Assembly (NCBI RefSeq): GCF_030538655.1
Contig: NZ_JAUNTO010000011.1
Span: 48,526-112,525 of the forward strand
From: Paracoccus sp. (in: a-proteobacteria)
GTDB taxonomy: Bacteria; Pseudomonadota; Alphaproteobacteria; Rhodobacterales; Rhodobacteraceae
Reading direction: 5' to 3'
DNA: 64,000 bases
Part shown: piece after piece, positions 52,756 to 62,263 of the stretch
Numbering within the stretch: the stretch's first letter is position 1
Layout of the letters: every line of letters begins with the position of its first letter
Position numbers and translations under genes: made by a program
Notes under the pieces: model-generated
Told to the model about the DNA's origin: nothing
The model's input: only the letters and a program-made list of their open reading frames with translations
The model's database searches: none

Positions 52756-54197
52756 TGGATAACCTCCTGTGCGGGGCGGATGCGCGGTTCCAGCTGGGTG
52801 CGGAAAAAGGACGGGTTGGCCTGCATGATGCGGACATAGGACTGGATGCCGAAATCCACCCAGTCGCGCATCAGATCGCAATAATGATAGACCGGGGCGA
52901 ACGGGTCGCCCTGTCGCGCATAGGATTCGTGATAACAGCCGCCCGCACAGATCGCGCGGATGCGGCAGGTGGTGCAGCCCATGCCGCTGCGATCCTGCGC
53001 CTTTTCGATAAAGGCGCCCAGCCGGGGCAGGTCGATGCCGGTGTCAACATTGCCATAGGTCGGCTGATCCGAGCCGACAAATCGGTGACACAGGTGCAGA
53101 TCCCCCGCGCGGTCCACCGCCAGCATCCCCAGCCCGGCCCCGCAGGGCACCGCCTTTTTCGTGCCTTGCGCAATATCGGTCAGCAACTGGTGCATGTTGG
53201 AAAAGCCGATGTTTTCGCCGCGGCAGGCGGCCTCGGTATAGCGGCGGCCAAGGGTTTTCATATCCTCGAACGCCTGTTTCAGCGCGGTTGCATCAAGGTT
53301 GAACACCGAAATCGGGCCGGATGTGGCCGGGCCAAAGCCGACCTCGGCAAAGCCCAGATCACCCCGCAGATGGTCGTGAATGGCGATCACATCGGTGACG
53401 CCGCGCGTCAGCGTGACCCGCGCCCCCACCGGACGCGAACGGTAACGCGACAGCAGCATCCGCACATTGCGCGCCACCAGATCATAGGTGCCCTTGCCGC
53501 CCACCGTCTTGCGGTTGGTATCGTGCAGCGCCTTTGGCCCGTCCATACTGACTGTCAGGGCAAAGCGATGCGCGTCGAACCAATCGGCCAGTTCCGGCGT
53601 CAGCAGCGTGGCATTGGTGGTCAGCGAGAAATCCGCCACCTTGCCCAGTTCCGCCGCGCGCGGCCCGGCCCATTCGACCACCTGCCGGATCAGCGGCATG
53701 TTCGACAGGGGTTCACCGCCAAAAAAGACGATATTCACCCGATCCCGCCCGGCAGCCTGTTTCAGCAGCAATTCAACGCTGGCCCGCGCGGTGTCAAAGG
53801 ACATCTTTTCGCCCTTGGACGGGACGGCCAGATCCTCTTTATAGCAATAAGTGCAGGCCAGATTGCAGCCGGTATTCACATTCAGAATGATCGTGGACAA
53901 CGGAATATCCTCGACCCGAACGATGGTGCGCGGGGTGTTTGCATCGGCGGCATCGCGCAGAATATCCAGCGCCATGAATGACTTGACGCAATCTGCCAAG
54001 GCATCCGGGCCGTGATGGCCCAGTGCCGCGCGCAGGCTGTCGGCGTCAAAGGCATCCACGCCGCGCGACAGATCGTAAAGATCACGCGCCACAGGGTCGA
54101 GTTCGAACAGCGAGGTGGTGGGCACATGCATCAGCATGGCGTGGCCGTCCACATCCACCCGATGCGCATTTTCCCGGATCAGTTTCAGCATCCCCAT
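52752..54197 (-). CDS. qhpD: Radical SAM peptide maturase QhpD
   Basis: 481 residues. The N-terminal 90 residues look like a PqqD-type leader recognition element ([20 protein letters not shown]). The radical SAM motif is CNLACTYC (C111, C115, C118), and a SPASM domain follows with the cysteines [15 protein letters not shown] and HYCDLM. QhpD forms the intra-protein sulfur-to-methylene thioether bonds of QhpC. The ribosome site is GAGGTG upstream of the ATG at 54197; it follows qhpA after 9 bases. Confidence 0.94.
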   Translation of the reverse strand: MGMLKLIRENAHRVDVDGHAMLMHVPTTSLFELDPVARDLYDLSRGVDAFDADSLRAALGHHGPDALADCVKSFMALDILRDAADANTPRTIVRVEDIPLSTIILNVNTGCNLACTYCYKEDLAVPSKGEKMSFDTARASVELLLKQAAGRDRVNIVFFGGEPLSNMPLIRQVVEWAGPRAAELGKVADFSLTTNATLLTPELADWFDAHRFALTVSMDGPKALHDTNRKTVGGKGTYDLVARNVRMLLSRYRSRPVGARVTLTRGVTDVIAIHDHLRGDLGFAEVGFGPATSGPISVFNLDATALKQAFEDMKTLGRRYTEAACRGENIGFSNMHQLLTDIAQGTKKAVPCGAGLGMLAVDRAGDLHLCHRFVGSDQPTYGNVDTGIDLPRLGAFIEKAQDRSGMGCTTCRIRAICAGGCYHESYARQGDPFAPVYHYCDLMRDWVDFGIQSYVRIMQANPSFFRTQLEPRIRPAQEVIQ

Positions 54198-54206
54198 AGC
54201 GGCACC

Positions 54207-55745
54207 TCAGCGGATCGGAGCATCGACGAACCGCTGCACCGTCGCATAAAGATGCGCCTCGGCGGTCAGCGGCGGATCTTGTTCGACGGTGGCGATCACC
54301 CGCAAATCACCGATGTTATTGGTCATCATCGGCCGTTCCGGGTTCGGCCCGGCATCCGCAGGGGTGAACAGGCCGGTCTGGTCAATCGAACCGGCATATT
54401 TTTCATCCTGCATCCGGGCGGCTTCCTCGCTCCAGGGGGCAATTGACCAGGTGGCGGGCATAATGCCCACGGCCACATCGTCATCGGTGCCGGGCTGGCC
54501 GTCAGGGCCGTTCAGCCAGCCCATCGCCTGAAACTGCGCCGGAGTTTTCGGAATAGCGCCGCCCCCGCCGCCGATACGCGAGATGGCAACATCCGGGATG
54601 ATCGAGATGCGGTCCAGCCGCTCATAGGCGACCAGATCCACCGGCTGGCCCGCAACCTCCAGCGTGACCGGGCCGGGCTGTGCCGCCGTCAGCGTCAGCA
54701 TGACACCGCCCACGTCCCGCGTGACCGCTTCAACCGTCACGCCATCGGGTGCCGTGACCTGATCCGACAGGCCGGTGCCGGTGATCTGGATCATGGTGGG
54801 TTGGCCGATCCGCAGCATGGCGGGCTGCGCCGCCAGCACGACCGGCGGGTGATCGGCACGCACCGCGCTGATCCGGCCGCCGGTCACATCCTGCGCCGCC
54901 AGAAACCAGCGTCCGTCCAGACGCCCATCAAGGCCAACCGCCAGAACCTGATGAATGTCGCCATCCCCACCGCCCAGCGTGCCGCGCCATTCCCCCGCCC
55001 CAAGGATATGCGCGCGGCCTGTGTATTCGGCCTGCGCACCATCGCTGTAGGTCAGCGCCATTTTGACATCCATCGCCGCGCGCGGGCCGGTGACGGTCAT
55101 CGTGCCACGATAATCGCCGCGACCGGGCTGATGGCCGGCGACGATATAATCACCCGCCGGATCACCCGCATAGGCCGCGGGCGCCTGACCCAGCGGATAA
55201 TGCTCGGCCAGCCAGGGAATGATCTCGGATTGCGCAATGCCCCACCAGTCGCGATCCCGCGCCAGCGCCTGATATTCCAGCGTCGGAAATTGCCCCAGAT
55301 GGAAATGCACCAGCTTGGCCCAATCTTCGGGCGTGCGACGCTGCAATTCCACCCGCGCATAGGAATGGCAGCGGCCGCATGTTTCCGTCATCTGCTGGTT
55401 TGGACCTTCATCAATGGCCACCGGCTCGCGCTCAAGGATATAACGGCGGCCCTGTGTTTCCGCGACGCTCAGCCCTCGCGTGTCGGACAGATAGGCGATG
55501 ACATCGGCAAGCTCGTCATCCGAAACGCCCGCGATGTTGAAGTTGCGGATCATGCGCCGCACCGTCATATCCCAACCCTCGGGCGTTTTGCGCACGCTGT
55601 CGATCCGGTCCCAGCCGGTCGCCGTCTTTTCATGACAGGCACCGCACAGAGTGCTGACGGTTTCTTCGCCGCTGGCGGCATGGGCCGGGTGGGTCAGGAC
55701 AGAACAGACGGCGACCACAGCAAGGGTCGTCAAACGGGTGTGCAT
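54207..55745 (-). CDS. qhpA: Quinohemoprotein amine dehydrogenase alpha subunit (diheme)
   Basis: 512 residues. Sec signal (about 1-23), then two heme c motifs: CGACH (C34-H38) and CGRCH (C123-H127). The hemes carry electrons from CTQ to an external acceptor. Downstream (about 200-512) are beta domains as in the alpha subunit of the family, e.g. GTGLSDQVTAPDGVTVEAV and VTLEVAGQPVDLV. First gene of the leftward qhpADCBEF operon. The promoter is in the 210-base region shared with qhpG. Confidence 0.94.
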   Translation of the reverse strand: MHTRLTTLAVVAVCSVLTHPAHAASGEETVSTLCGACHEKTATGWDRIDSVRKTPEGWDMTVRRMIRNFNIAGVSDDELADVIAYLSDTRGLSVAETQGRRYILEREPVAIDEGPNQQMTETCGRCHSYARVELQRRTPEDWAKLVHFHLGQFPTLEYQALARDRDWWGIAQSEIIPWLAEHYPLGQAPAAYAGDPAGDYIVAGHQPGRGDYRGTMTVTGPRAAMDVKMALTYSDGAQAEYTGRAHILGAGEWRGTLGGGDGDIHQVLAVGLDGRLDGRWFLAAQDVTGGRISAVRADHPPVVLAAQPAMLRIGQPTMIQITGTGLSDQVTAPDGVTVEAVTRDVGGVMLTLTAAQPGPVTLEVAGQPVDLVAYERLDRISIIPDVAISRIGGGGGAIPKTPAQFQAMGWLNGPDGQPGTDDDVAVGIMPATWSIAPWSEEAARMQDEKYAGSIDQTGLFTPADAGPNPERPMMTNNIGDLRVIATVEQDPPLTAEAHLYATVQRFVDAPIR

Positions 55746-55955
55746 AGCGGGCCTTCCCTTGGCTGGCGGTGCCCGGCGTTCAGAAACCGGGCCATGTCAG
55801 CCCAAGGCAAGCGGAAGAAACCGCCACATTCTTGTCATTTCCGGCCAAAGTTGCGACCTTCTGTCGCAGACGCCGATGCTGGCCGAAAATGCCAAGTCAT
55901 TCCTGCGATGCGGCGGGCAGGGTGCCAAAATCCACGCCATTCTGCGAAAGGCGGT
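55746..55955. promoter_or_regulatory. Divergent qhpA/qhpG promoter region
   Basis: 210 bases. It contains two stretches similar to each other and to one before the aldehyde dehydrogenase: GGCCGAAAATGCCAAGT (55881-55897), compare GGCGGAAAAGTCCAAGT at 58286, and CCAAAGTTGCGAC (55845-55857), compare CCAAGTTTGCGAC at 58297. No -35/-10 was assigned. Confidence 0.5.
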
Positions 55956-57188
55956 ATGAACCTGCGACACGACATGGTGATTCTGGGCGGCGGACCGGCA
56001 GGCGCGGTTTCGGCCTGGCTGGCCGCGCGTGACGGTCTGTCGGTCGCGCTGATCGACCCCGACCGCACGCCCGCACGGATCGAAGGGCTAAGCCCGCGCC
56101 TGCATCGCTGGCTGGCCGGGCAAAGGCTGTTATCGGGCTTTGACGGGGTGATCGGCCCCCTGCCCCGGCAGGTGGACTGGGGCGGGATCGCAGGGGGCAA
56201 TACGGAATATGTTGTCGAACGCACCGCGCTGGACCGGCACCTGCGCGCCATGGCCGAACAGGCAGGGGCGCGACTGATCCGGGCGGCAGGGCGGGCCGAT
56301 GGCGGCGGCGTGATGTTGGACGATGGCCGGATGTTGAGCTGCGGCTGGCTGCTGGACGCGCGCGGTCGGGCCGGGGCACCCCGCGCGCCCGGCCGCGCAC
56401 CTGCGACCATGGCGCTGTCAGGCTGGCTGCGCGAAACCTCAGATACCCCCGGCGGGCAGGTTTCCACCCTGCCCGATGGCTGGCTGTGGCGTGCCGCCCT
56501 GCCCGATGGCCGGGTCTGGGCGCAGTTCGTCACCGATGCCGCCGGTCACGGCACCCCGGCTGAGCGGCTGAGCGCCGCCGCCGGGCCATTGTCAGCCGCC
56601 CCCATGGTGCGCGAGGCCGCGCCCCGGCTTGCGGTTGCGCAACAGGATCTGCGCCATCTGCGCATCGGCGATGCCGCCGCAGCCATGGACCCGCTGTCAG
56701 GTCACGGGCAGTTCTGGGCGGTGTCATCAGCACTGGCGGCGGCAGCCGTGCGCCGCACCCTGACCGACGATCCGCAGATGACAGCGATCTGCCACCGCTT
56801 TCTGACTGCCCGTGCGCAAAACGGCGCCACCCGGCAAGCCCGTATCGGGCGCGATTTCATCCGCGCGGAAACCCGCTTTGCCGATGCGCCCTTCTGGGCC
56901 ACGCGCCGCGACTTTCCCGACGATCTGCCGACCCACCAGACCCGCAGCGATTTCGCGGTCAGCACCGGCCCGGCCATCGTCAATGGCCGTATCGCCGAAA
57001 CCGAACTGCTGCTGACGCCGCACTCCCCCGATGGCGTGGCATGGTTCGGCACGATCAGCGCCGCCGAGGTGTGGCGCAGCTTTCAGGCAGGCGGAGCCAA
57101 GGCGATTGCCCGGCGATGGGGCAACATGGCCCCGGCCCTGACCGCCGCACTCTCCGCCGAAGCCATGGCCCGGAATCAGCAGGTCTGA
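55956..57188 (+). CDS. qhpG: Flavin-dependent tryptophan monooxygenase QhpG
   Basis: 410 residues. N-terminal FAD motif MVILGGGPAGAVSAWLAARDG, GD-motif region LRIGDAAAAMDPLSGHG (about 225-242), typical of the flavin monooxygenase/halogenase superfamily. QhpG dihydroxylates the tryptophan of QhpC on the way to CTQ. The ATG at 55956 is preceded by AAAGGCGG. It is divergent from qhpA, which is normal for this set. The upstream extension of the frame is not coding. Confidence 0.92.
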   Translation: MNLRHDMVILGGGPAGAVSAWLAARDGLSVALIDPDRTPARIEGLSPRLHRWLAGQRLLSGFDGVIGPLPRQVDWGGIAGGNTEYVVERTALDRHLRAMAEQAGARLIRAAGRADGGGVMLDDGRMLSCGWLLDARGRAGAPRAPGRAPATMALSGWLRETSDTPGGQVSTLPDGWLWRAALPDGRVWAQFVTDAAGHGTPAERLSAAAGPLSAAPMVREAAPRLAVAQQDLRHLRIGDAAAAMDPLSGHGQFWAVSSALAAAAVRRTLTDDPQMTAICHRFLTARAQNGATRQARIGRDFIRAETRFADAPFWATRRDFPDDLPTHQTRSDFAVSTGPAIVNGRIAETELLLTPHSPDGVAWFGTISAAEVWRSFQAGGAKAIARRWGNMAPALTAALSAEAMARNQQV

Positions 57189-57248
57189 TCCTGATGCCAG
57201 CCCTGTCCGCTGCGCATATGGTCCGGCAAGCGGCCAAACATCAGCCCG

Positions 57249-58181
57249 TCATCTGTCCCGTGGGGCGGGCAGTGAATGTGACGCGGCCTCAACGAACCGG
57301 CGCGGCGTTTGGCCATATTCAGACCGGAAAGCACGGTTAAAGTTGGAAATGTCCCGAAACCCCGAGGCCAGCGCAATATCGGTGATCTGTGGTCTTTGCC
57401 TGCGCCGGCTGGCAATCCGCACCAATTCGGCAAACAGTTTCAGCCGCTGGCGGCGCAGCGCGCGCACAAAGCTGGTGTCATGGGCACTGAAATCACGTTC
57501 AAGCTGACGCGGCGATATGTCCAGACGCGCGGCCAGCCATGGCAGCGACAGATCCGGGTGGGTCACATGGGTTTCAATGGCGCGCATCGCCAGCGAAAAG
57601 CGGGTGGCACCGCGCAGCCCCGCCAAAGGCTGGCCACCGCCGCCGGGCTGAAACGCCAGCCGGACCAGATCAAACGTCTGATCCGGGTCGCCGGCCCGCG
57701 CACAGGGCTTGCCGCCGATCAGCCCGGTGATCTGCCGCCGCAACAGCCGTGCCGCCTGATTGCCGGTATCAATCGCTGCGCCCACACGCAGCGCCGGAAC
57801 AGCCCCCGACAGCACCGCCGCGCGCGGCAGATGCACCGACAGCGCATGAGACACAGCCCCGTCATAGGCGATGGTCAGCGGTCGCGTGGAATCCAGCAGA
57901 TACAGCATCCCCGGCGCCACAACGCTGCGTGTGCCCTCGGTTTCGATCAGGCTGCGCCCTTCGATCTGGACCAGCAGGAACAGATGTTCATGGTCATCAG
58001 AGCGGATGTCACGCAGACTGCGCCGGATCTGGCGGATGTCGCATCTGAAATCGGCCACATCCAGCGCGTTCAGCCGATGCGTGACGAAATGGCCGTTCAC
58101 CGCCTTTTGCCGTGTGGCAGGAACCGGGTCGAAATAACCACAGGTCGCCCTCAGCGCGTCGCCCCAAGCGTCAAACTGCAT
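57249..58181 (-). CDS. qhpR: AraC-family regulator of amine oxidation (FeaR/QhpR-like)
   Basis: 310 residues. The N-terminal domain, including FRCDIRQIRRSLRDIRSDDHEHLFLLVQIEG, is the AraC_binding_2 type seen in FeaR, the activator of aromatic amine oxidase genes in E. coli. The C-terminal AraC helix-turn-helix pair: LPWLAARLDISPRQLERDFS and QITDIALASGFRDISNFNRAF. Its location between qhpG and the aldehyde dehydrogenase fits an activator of both. The symbol is assigned by place and family, not by direct comparison. Confidence 0.8.
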   Translation of the reverse strand: MQFDAWGDALRATCGYFDPVPATRQKAVNGHFVTHRLNALDVADFRCDIRQIRRSLRDIRSDDHEHLFLLVQIEGRSLIETEGTRSVVAPGMLYLLDSTRPLTIAYDGAVSHALSVHLPRAAVLSGAVPALRVGAAIDTGNQAARLLRRQITGLIGGKPCARAGDPDQTFDLVRLAFQPGGGGQPLAGLRGATRFSLAMRAIETHVTHPDLSLPWLAARLDISPRQLERDFSAHDTSFVRALRRQRLKLFAELVRIASRRRQRPQITDIALASGFRDISNFNRAFRSEYGQTPRRFVEAASHSLPAPRDR

Positions 58182-58360
58182 ATCCGTCCCTTGCCTCCCC
58201 GGCGGACCATAAGGGATGATGGCACCGCACCGGATCAGACTATCGCAACCCCATCAAAAGAGAAGCCCGCCAGAATCATCATTTTGGCGGAAAAGTCCAA
58301 GTTTGCGACGGCAAATACCCCTAGCCTGCCTTGATGCCATGCAGCTTAAGGGAGGAATGC
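58182..58360. promoter_or_regulatory. Promoter region of the aldehyde dehydrogenase gene
   Basis: 180 bases divergent from the AraC regulator. The stretch 58286-58309 (GGCGGAAAAGTCCAAGTTTG, then CGAC) shares long matches with two sites between qhpA and qhpG. A TTGCGA box lies at its end. The GGAGG ribosome site is at 58351-58355. Confidence 0.5.
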
Positions 58361-59761
58361 ATGACTGACTTTAGCCTTTTGATCGGCGGCAAGCTGGTTC
58401 CCGGCGACGCGACGATGGAGGTCATCAACCCCGCAACCGAAACCGTGCTGACCACCTGCCCGCGTGGATCGGCGGCGCAGATGGATCAGGCGGTGGCGGC
58501 GGCCAAGGCGGCCTATCCGGCATGGGCCGCCCGCCCGATCACCGAACGGCGCGAAATGCTGATGAAACTGGCCGATGCACTGGAATCGCAACAGGACGAA
58601 TTTGCCCGCCTGCTGACGCAGGAACAGGGTAAGCCGCTGGCCGAGGCAACGGCAGAGATCATCTACTCCACCGTTTTTATCCGACAGCTGGCCGCGCAGG
58701 ATTTACCGGTCAAGGTGATCGAGGACAGCGCCACCACGCGCATCGAACAGCACCGGATGCCTCTGGGCGTGGTGGGGGCGATCATCCCGTGGAATTTTCC
58801 GGTGCTGATTATCTGCTTCAAGATTCCCTGCGCCTTGCTGGCCGGGAATACGGTCGTCATCAAACCTGCCCCCACGACGCCACTGACCGCGCTGAAACTG
58901 GGCGAACTGGCCGCCGGGATTTTCCCCGCCGGGGTGGTGAATATCGTCACCGATATGAACGATCTGGGCGGGCAACTGACCACGCATCCCGATGTGGCCA
59001 AGGTGTCGTTCACCGGCTCGACCGAGACGGGGCGCAAGGTCATGGCCTCGGCCGCGAATACGCTGAAACGGCTGACGCTGGAGCTGGGTGGCAATGACGC
59101 GGCCATCGTGCTGCCCGGCGCTGACCCGGAAACCGTCGCGCCGGGCATCTTTGGCGGGGCGTTTATGAATGCCGGGCAGGTCTGCCTGGCGATCAAGCGC
59201 GCCTATGTCCATGATTCCATCTATGATGATGTGGTCGAGCGTCTGGCAAAGCTGGCGAATGACGCGGTGGTCGGCGACGGCTTGCAGCAAGGCACCACCA
59301 TCGGTCCGCTGCAAAACAAGATGCAATATGAAAAGGTCAAGGGCTTTCTGGACGACGCCCGCAAGGATGGCCGCATCGTCGCGGGCGGGCAGCCGGTGGA
59401 CGGCGCGGGCTATTTCATCACGCCGACCATCGTGGCCGACATCGACGACAACTCGCGCCTGGTGGCCGAGGAACAGTTCGGCCCGATCCTGCCTGTCGTG
59501 CGCTATACCGACCCCGAGGATGCGCTGACGCGCGCCAATGCCTCACCCTGGGGGCTGGGCGGGTCGGTCTGGGGCGACCGCGACACCGCGCGCGGCATCG
59601 CACTGCGCATGGAAAGCGGCACCGCCTGGGTGAACAAGCATCTGGACTTTGGTCCTCATGCCCCCTTCGGCGGGGCCAAGCAATCCGGCATCGGCGTCGA
59701 ATTCGCCGAGGAAGGGCTGCACGAATTCACCCAAATCCATGTGGTGAACGAAGCCGTCTGA
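58361..59761 (+). CDS. NAD(P)+-dependent aldehyde dehydrogenase
   Basis: 466 residues, ALDH superfamily. Catalytic asparagine in IIPWNFPV, general base glutamate in LELGGND, and nucleophilic cysteine in NAGQVCLAIKRAYV. It should oxidise the aldehyde produced by amine or alcohol oxidation to a carboxylic acid. Substrate range cannot be read, but the neighbourhood (qhp, alcohol dehydrogenase) argues for alkyl or aryl aldehydes. The start at 58361 follows GGAGG; 63 bases after it the PQQ alcohol dehydrogenase starts, so an operon is likely. Confidence 0.93.
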   Translation: MTDFSLLIGGKLVPGDATMEVINPATETVLTTCPRGSAAQMDQAVAAAKAAYPAWAARPITERREMLMKLADALESQQDEFARLLTQEQGKPLAEATAEIIYSTVFIRQLAAQDLPVKVIEDSATTRIEQHRMPLGVVGAIIPWNFPVLIICFKIPCALLAGNTVVIKPAPTTPLTALKLGELAAGIFPAGVVNIVTDMNDLGGQLTTHPDVAKVSFTGSTETGRKVMASAANTLKRLTLELGGNDAAIVLPGADPETVAPGIFGGAFMNAGQVCLAIKRAYVHDSIYDDVVERLAKLANDAVVGDGLQQGTTIGPLQNKMQYEKVKGFLDDARKDGRIVAGGQPVDGAGYFITPTIVADIDDNSRLVAEEQFGPILPVVRYTDPEDALTRANASPWGLGGSVWGDRDTARGIALRMESGTAWVNKHLDFGPHAPFGGAKQSGIGVEFAEEGLHEFTQIHVVNEAV

Positions 59762-59824
59762 CAACCATCGAGGCCGCGCCCATCTGCGCGGCCCACCCCT
59801 CAGATTGTGTTTTGGGAGGAGCAC

Positions 59825-61912
59825 ATGACCAAACAACCCCTGATGCTGGCCGTTTCCGTCGCCGCACTGACCGCAAGCATCGCAACCGCACAGGAAACCC
59901 GCAACCCCGTGGCCGGTCTGGACGAGGCGGCCATCATCGCCAATGCGTCCGACACGAAAGACTGGCCCAGTTACGGGCTGGATTATCAGGAAACCCGCTT
60001 TTCCAAGCTGGATCAGATCACATCGGAAAATGTCGCGGGCCTTGGGCTGGCGTGGTCCACCAGTCTGGATTCGCGCCGCGGGGTCGAGGCCACGCCCTTG
60101 ATCGTGGACGGGGTGATGTATGTGTCATCATCATGGAGCATCGTTCACGCCATCGACGCCGTGACCGGGCGCGAATTGTGGCGCTATGACCCCGAAGTGC
60201 CCCATGAATACGCATCAAAGGGCTGCTGCGACGTGGTGAACCGGGGTGTCGCCGTTTACGATGGCAAGGTCTATGTCGGTGCCTTTGACGGCTGGCTGCA
60301 CGCCATCGACGCTGCCACCGGACAGCAGTTGTGGAAGGTCGATACCATCGAAGACCGCGACAAAAGCTATACCATTACCGGCGCGCCACGGGTTTACAAA
60401 GGCAAGGTGATGATCGGCAATGGCGGCGCGGAAATGGGCGTGCGCGGCTATATCACCGCCTATGACGCGGACAGCGGCGATCAGGTCTGGCGCTTTTACA
60501 CGGTGCCGGGCGACCCCTCGCAGCCCTTTGAAAGCAAGGCGATGGAGGATGCCGCCGCGACCTGGGACCCGGCAGGCGAATGGTGGAAGCTTGGCGGCGG
60601 CGGCACGGTCTGGGATTCGATGGCCTATGACCCCGATCTGGATCTGATGTACATCGGCGTCGGCAATGGCAGCCCGTGGAACGCCGCGCTGCGCAGCCCG
60701 GCGGGGGGCGACAACCTTTATCTTGGCTCGGTCGTGGCGCTGCGGCCCGATACCGGGGAATATGTCTGCCACTATCAGGAAACCCCGGCGGAAAACTGGG
60801 ATTACACCTCGACGCAGCACATCATCCTGTCTGACATCGAATGGCAGGGCGAAACGCGCAAAGTGTTTATGCATGCGCCCAAGAACGGCTTTTTCTTCGT
60901 GGTGGATCGCACGAATTGCCAGTTCCTGTCGGCGGAACCCTTTGTCAAGGTGACATGGGCCAGCGGCTATGACGACAATGGCCGCCCGATCGAGAACCCG
61001 CAGGCGCGTTCGCCCGATGGCGAGGTGTGGGAAACCATCCCCTCGGCCTTTGGCGCGCATAACTGGCACCCGATGTCCTATAATCCGCAGACCGGGCTGG
61101 TCTATATCCCCGCGCAAGGCGTGCCGGGCGTGCAGCAGCCCGACCCCGACTGGCAGCCCGACACGCTGGCCCCCGACGCGCCGATGTCGGCGAATGGCTG
61201 GAATCTGGGTAAGCTCTTGTCCACCGGCATACCCAAGGCCACGCCCTATGGGCAATTGCTGGCATGGGACCCGGTGCGGCAGGCACCAGCGTGGCGGGTC
61301 GATTATGTCTCGCCCTGGAATGGCGGCACGCTGACCACGGCAGGCAATCTGGTCTTTCAGGGCACCGCAGATGGCCGCTTTGTCGCCTATGATGCGACGA
61401 CGGGCGACATGCTGTGGCAATCGCCGGTCGGAACCGGCGTGGTCGCGGCCCCGGCGACCTGGGAAAAGGACGGGGTGCAATATGTGTCCATCGCGGTCGG
61501 TTGGGGTGGCGTTTACGGGCTGATGAACCGCGCCACCGAAGTTGCGGGGCCGGGGCGGGTCTATACGTTCCGCCTTGGCGGCACCGCGCCGATGCCGGAA
61601 CTGAAGATGCGGCCCAAAGCGCAGATTGTTGAAGGTGTCCCCTATAATCCCGCGGATGTCGAGGCCGGGGCCAAGCTCTATGTCGCCTCTTGCCTGTTCT
61701 GTCATGGCGTGCCTGCCGTCGATAACGGCGGTGTCCTGCCCAACCTTGGTTATTCGACACGCGAAACAATCGAAGCGCTGCCAGAACTTGTCCTCAGCGA
61801 CAGTTTTGTCTCTCTGGGAATGCCAAGTTTCCGCGACAAGCTGACCGAAGACGACCTTCAAAAAATTACCGCCTTCATCCAGAATACAGCCGAGGCCGTG
61901 AAAAATAACTGA
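59825..61912 (+). CDS. Quinohemoprotein (PQQ and heme c) alcohol dehydrogenase
   Basis: 695 residues. Sec signal ending SIATAQ, an eight-bladed propeller binding PQQ (GCC disulfide at KGCCDVV, W-docking motifs), and a C-terminal cytochrome domain with CLFCH and a likely GMPSF methionine ligand: the type II (soluble quinohemoprotein) class. The segment ENWDYTS has the catalytic aspartate followed two residues later by threonine rather than aspartate, so it is expected to use Ca2+ and not a lanthanide. Role: periplasmic oxidation of primary alcohols, feeding aldehydes to the ALDH upstream. Ribosome site GGGAGGA is before the ATG at 59825. Confidence 0.93.
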   Translation: MTKQPLMLAVSVAALTASIATAQETRNPVAGLDEAAIIANASDTKDWPSYGLDYQETRFSKLDQITSENVAGLGLAWSTSLDSRRGVEATPLIVDGVMYVSSSWSIVHAIDAVTGRELWRYDPEVPHEYASKGCCDVVNRGVAVYDGKVYVGAFDGWLHAIDAATGQQLWKVDTIEDRDKSYTITGAPRVYKGKVMIGNGGAEMGVRGYITAYDADSGDQVWRFYTVPGDPSQPFESKAMEDAAATWDPAGEWWKLGGGGTVWDSMAYDPDLDLMYIGVGNGSPWNAALRSPAGGDNLYLGSVVALRPDTGEYVCHYQETPAENWDYTSTQHIILSDIEWQGETRKVFMHAPKNGFFFVVDRTNCQFLSAEPFVKVTWASGYDDNGRPIENPQARSPDGEVWETIPSAFGAHNWHPMSYNPQTGLVYIPAQGVPGVQQPDPDWQPDTLAPDAPMSANGWNLGKLLSTGIPKATPYGQLLAWDPVRQAPAWRVDYVSPWNGGTLTTAGNLVFQGTADGRFVAYDATTGDMLWQSPVGTGVVAAPATWEKDGVQYVSIAVGWGGVYGLMNRATEVAGPGRVYTFRLGGTAPMPELKMRPKAQIVEGVPYNPADVEAGAKLYVASCLFCHGVPAVDNGGVLPNLGYSTRETIEALPELVLSDSFVSLGMPSFRDKLTEDDLQKITAFIQNTAEAVKNN

Positions 61913-62263
61913 GATATTTGAGGGAATGGGGGTTGGGGTTTATGCGCTTCCTATCAGGATGCTCTATTCCGCCTGTGGGAGTTAAATTCCAACACCCCCT
62001 ATCCGCACCAACAGAAAGGAAATATATACAAAGCAAACCACCTCTGAAAACAGACATTGCCTTTCTACGCCATCACCATCAACGACGCGAAGCACCCCTG
62101 CCGCTGCAATTACATATCACACCCATAAGAACCAGGATTCGGTTGCGGTAAGCATAAATATTGTAAAATAAATAATATTATTAAGTTAAGTACTTTTCGC
62201 ATTAAATTTCTAGTTTACTTGCGCGAATGCGAGGGAAAGATAGTAATATCATCCGGTCAATCC
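61913..62263. other. Gene-free, AT-rich flank of the CRISPR array
   Basis: About 350 bases with no plausible gene. From 62140 to 62255 it is strongly AT-rich (for example TAAAATAAATAATATTATTA), unlike the rest of the window. A partial match to the dispersed repeat core (GAGATATTTGAG) starts at 61911. Although AT-rich like a leader, the array orientation argues that this is the distal end. Confidence 0.55.

Noticed and set aside
53903-53921. GAATATCCTCG in qhpD as another copy of the dispersed repeat
   Set aside because: It encodes the VEDIP segment of qhpD and matches only the short core by chance.
62140-62263. CRISPR leader at the left of the array
   Set aside because: Although AT-rich, the repeat handle and stem orientation put the leader on the right. 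Kept as a finding, not as a leader.
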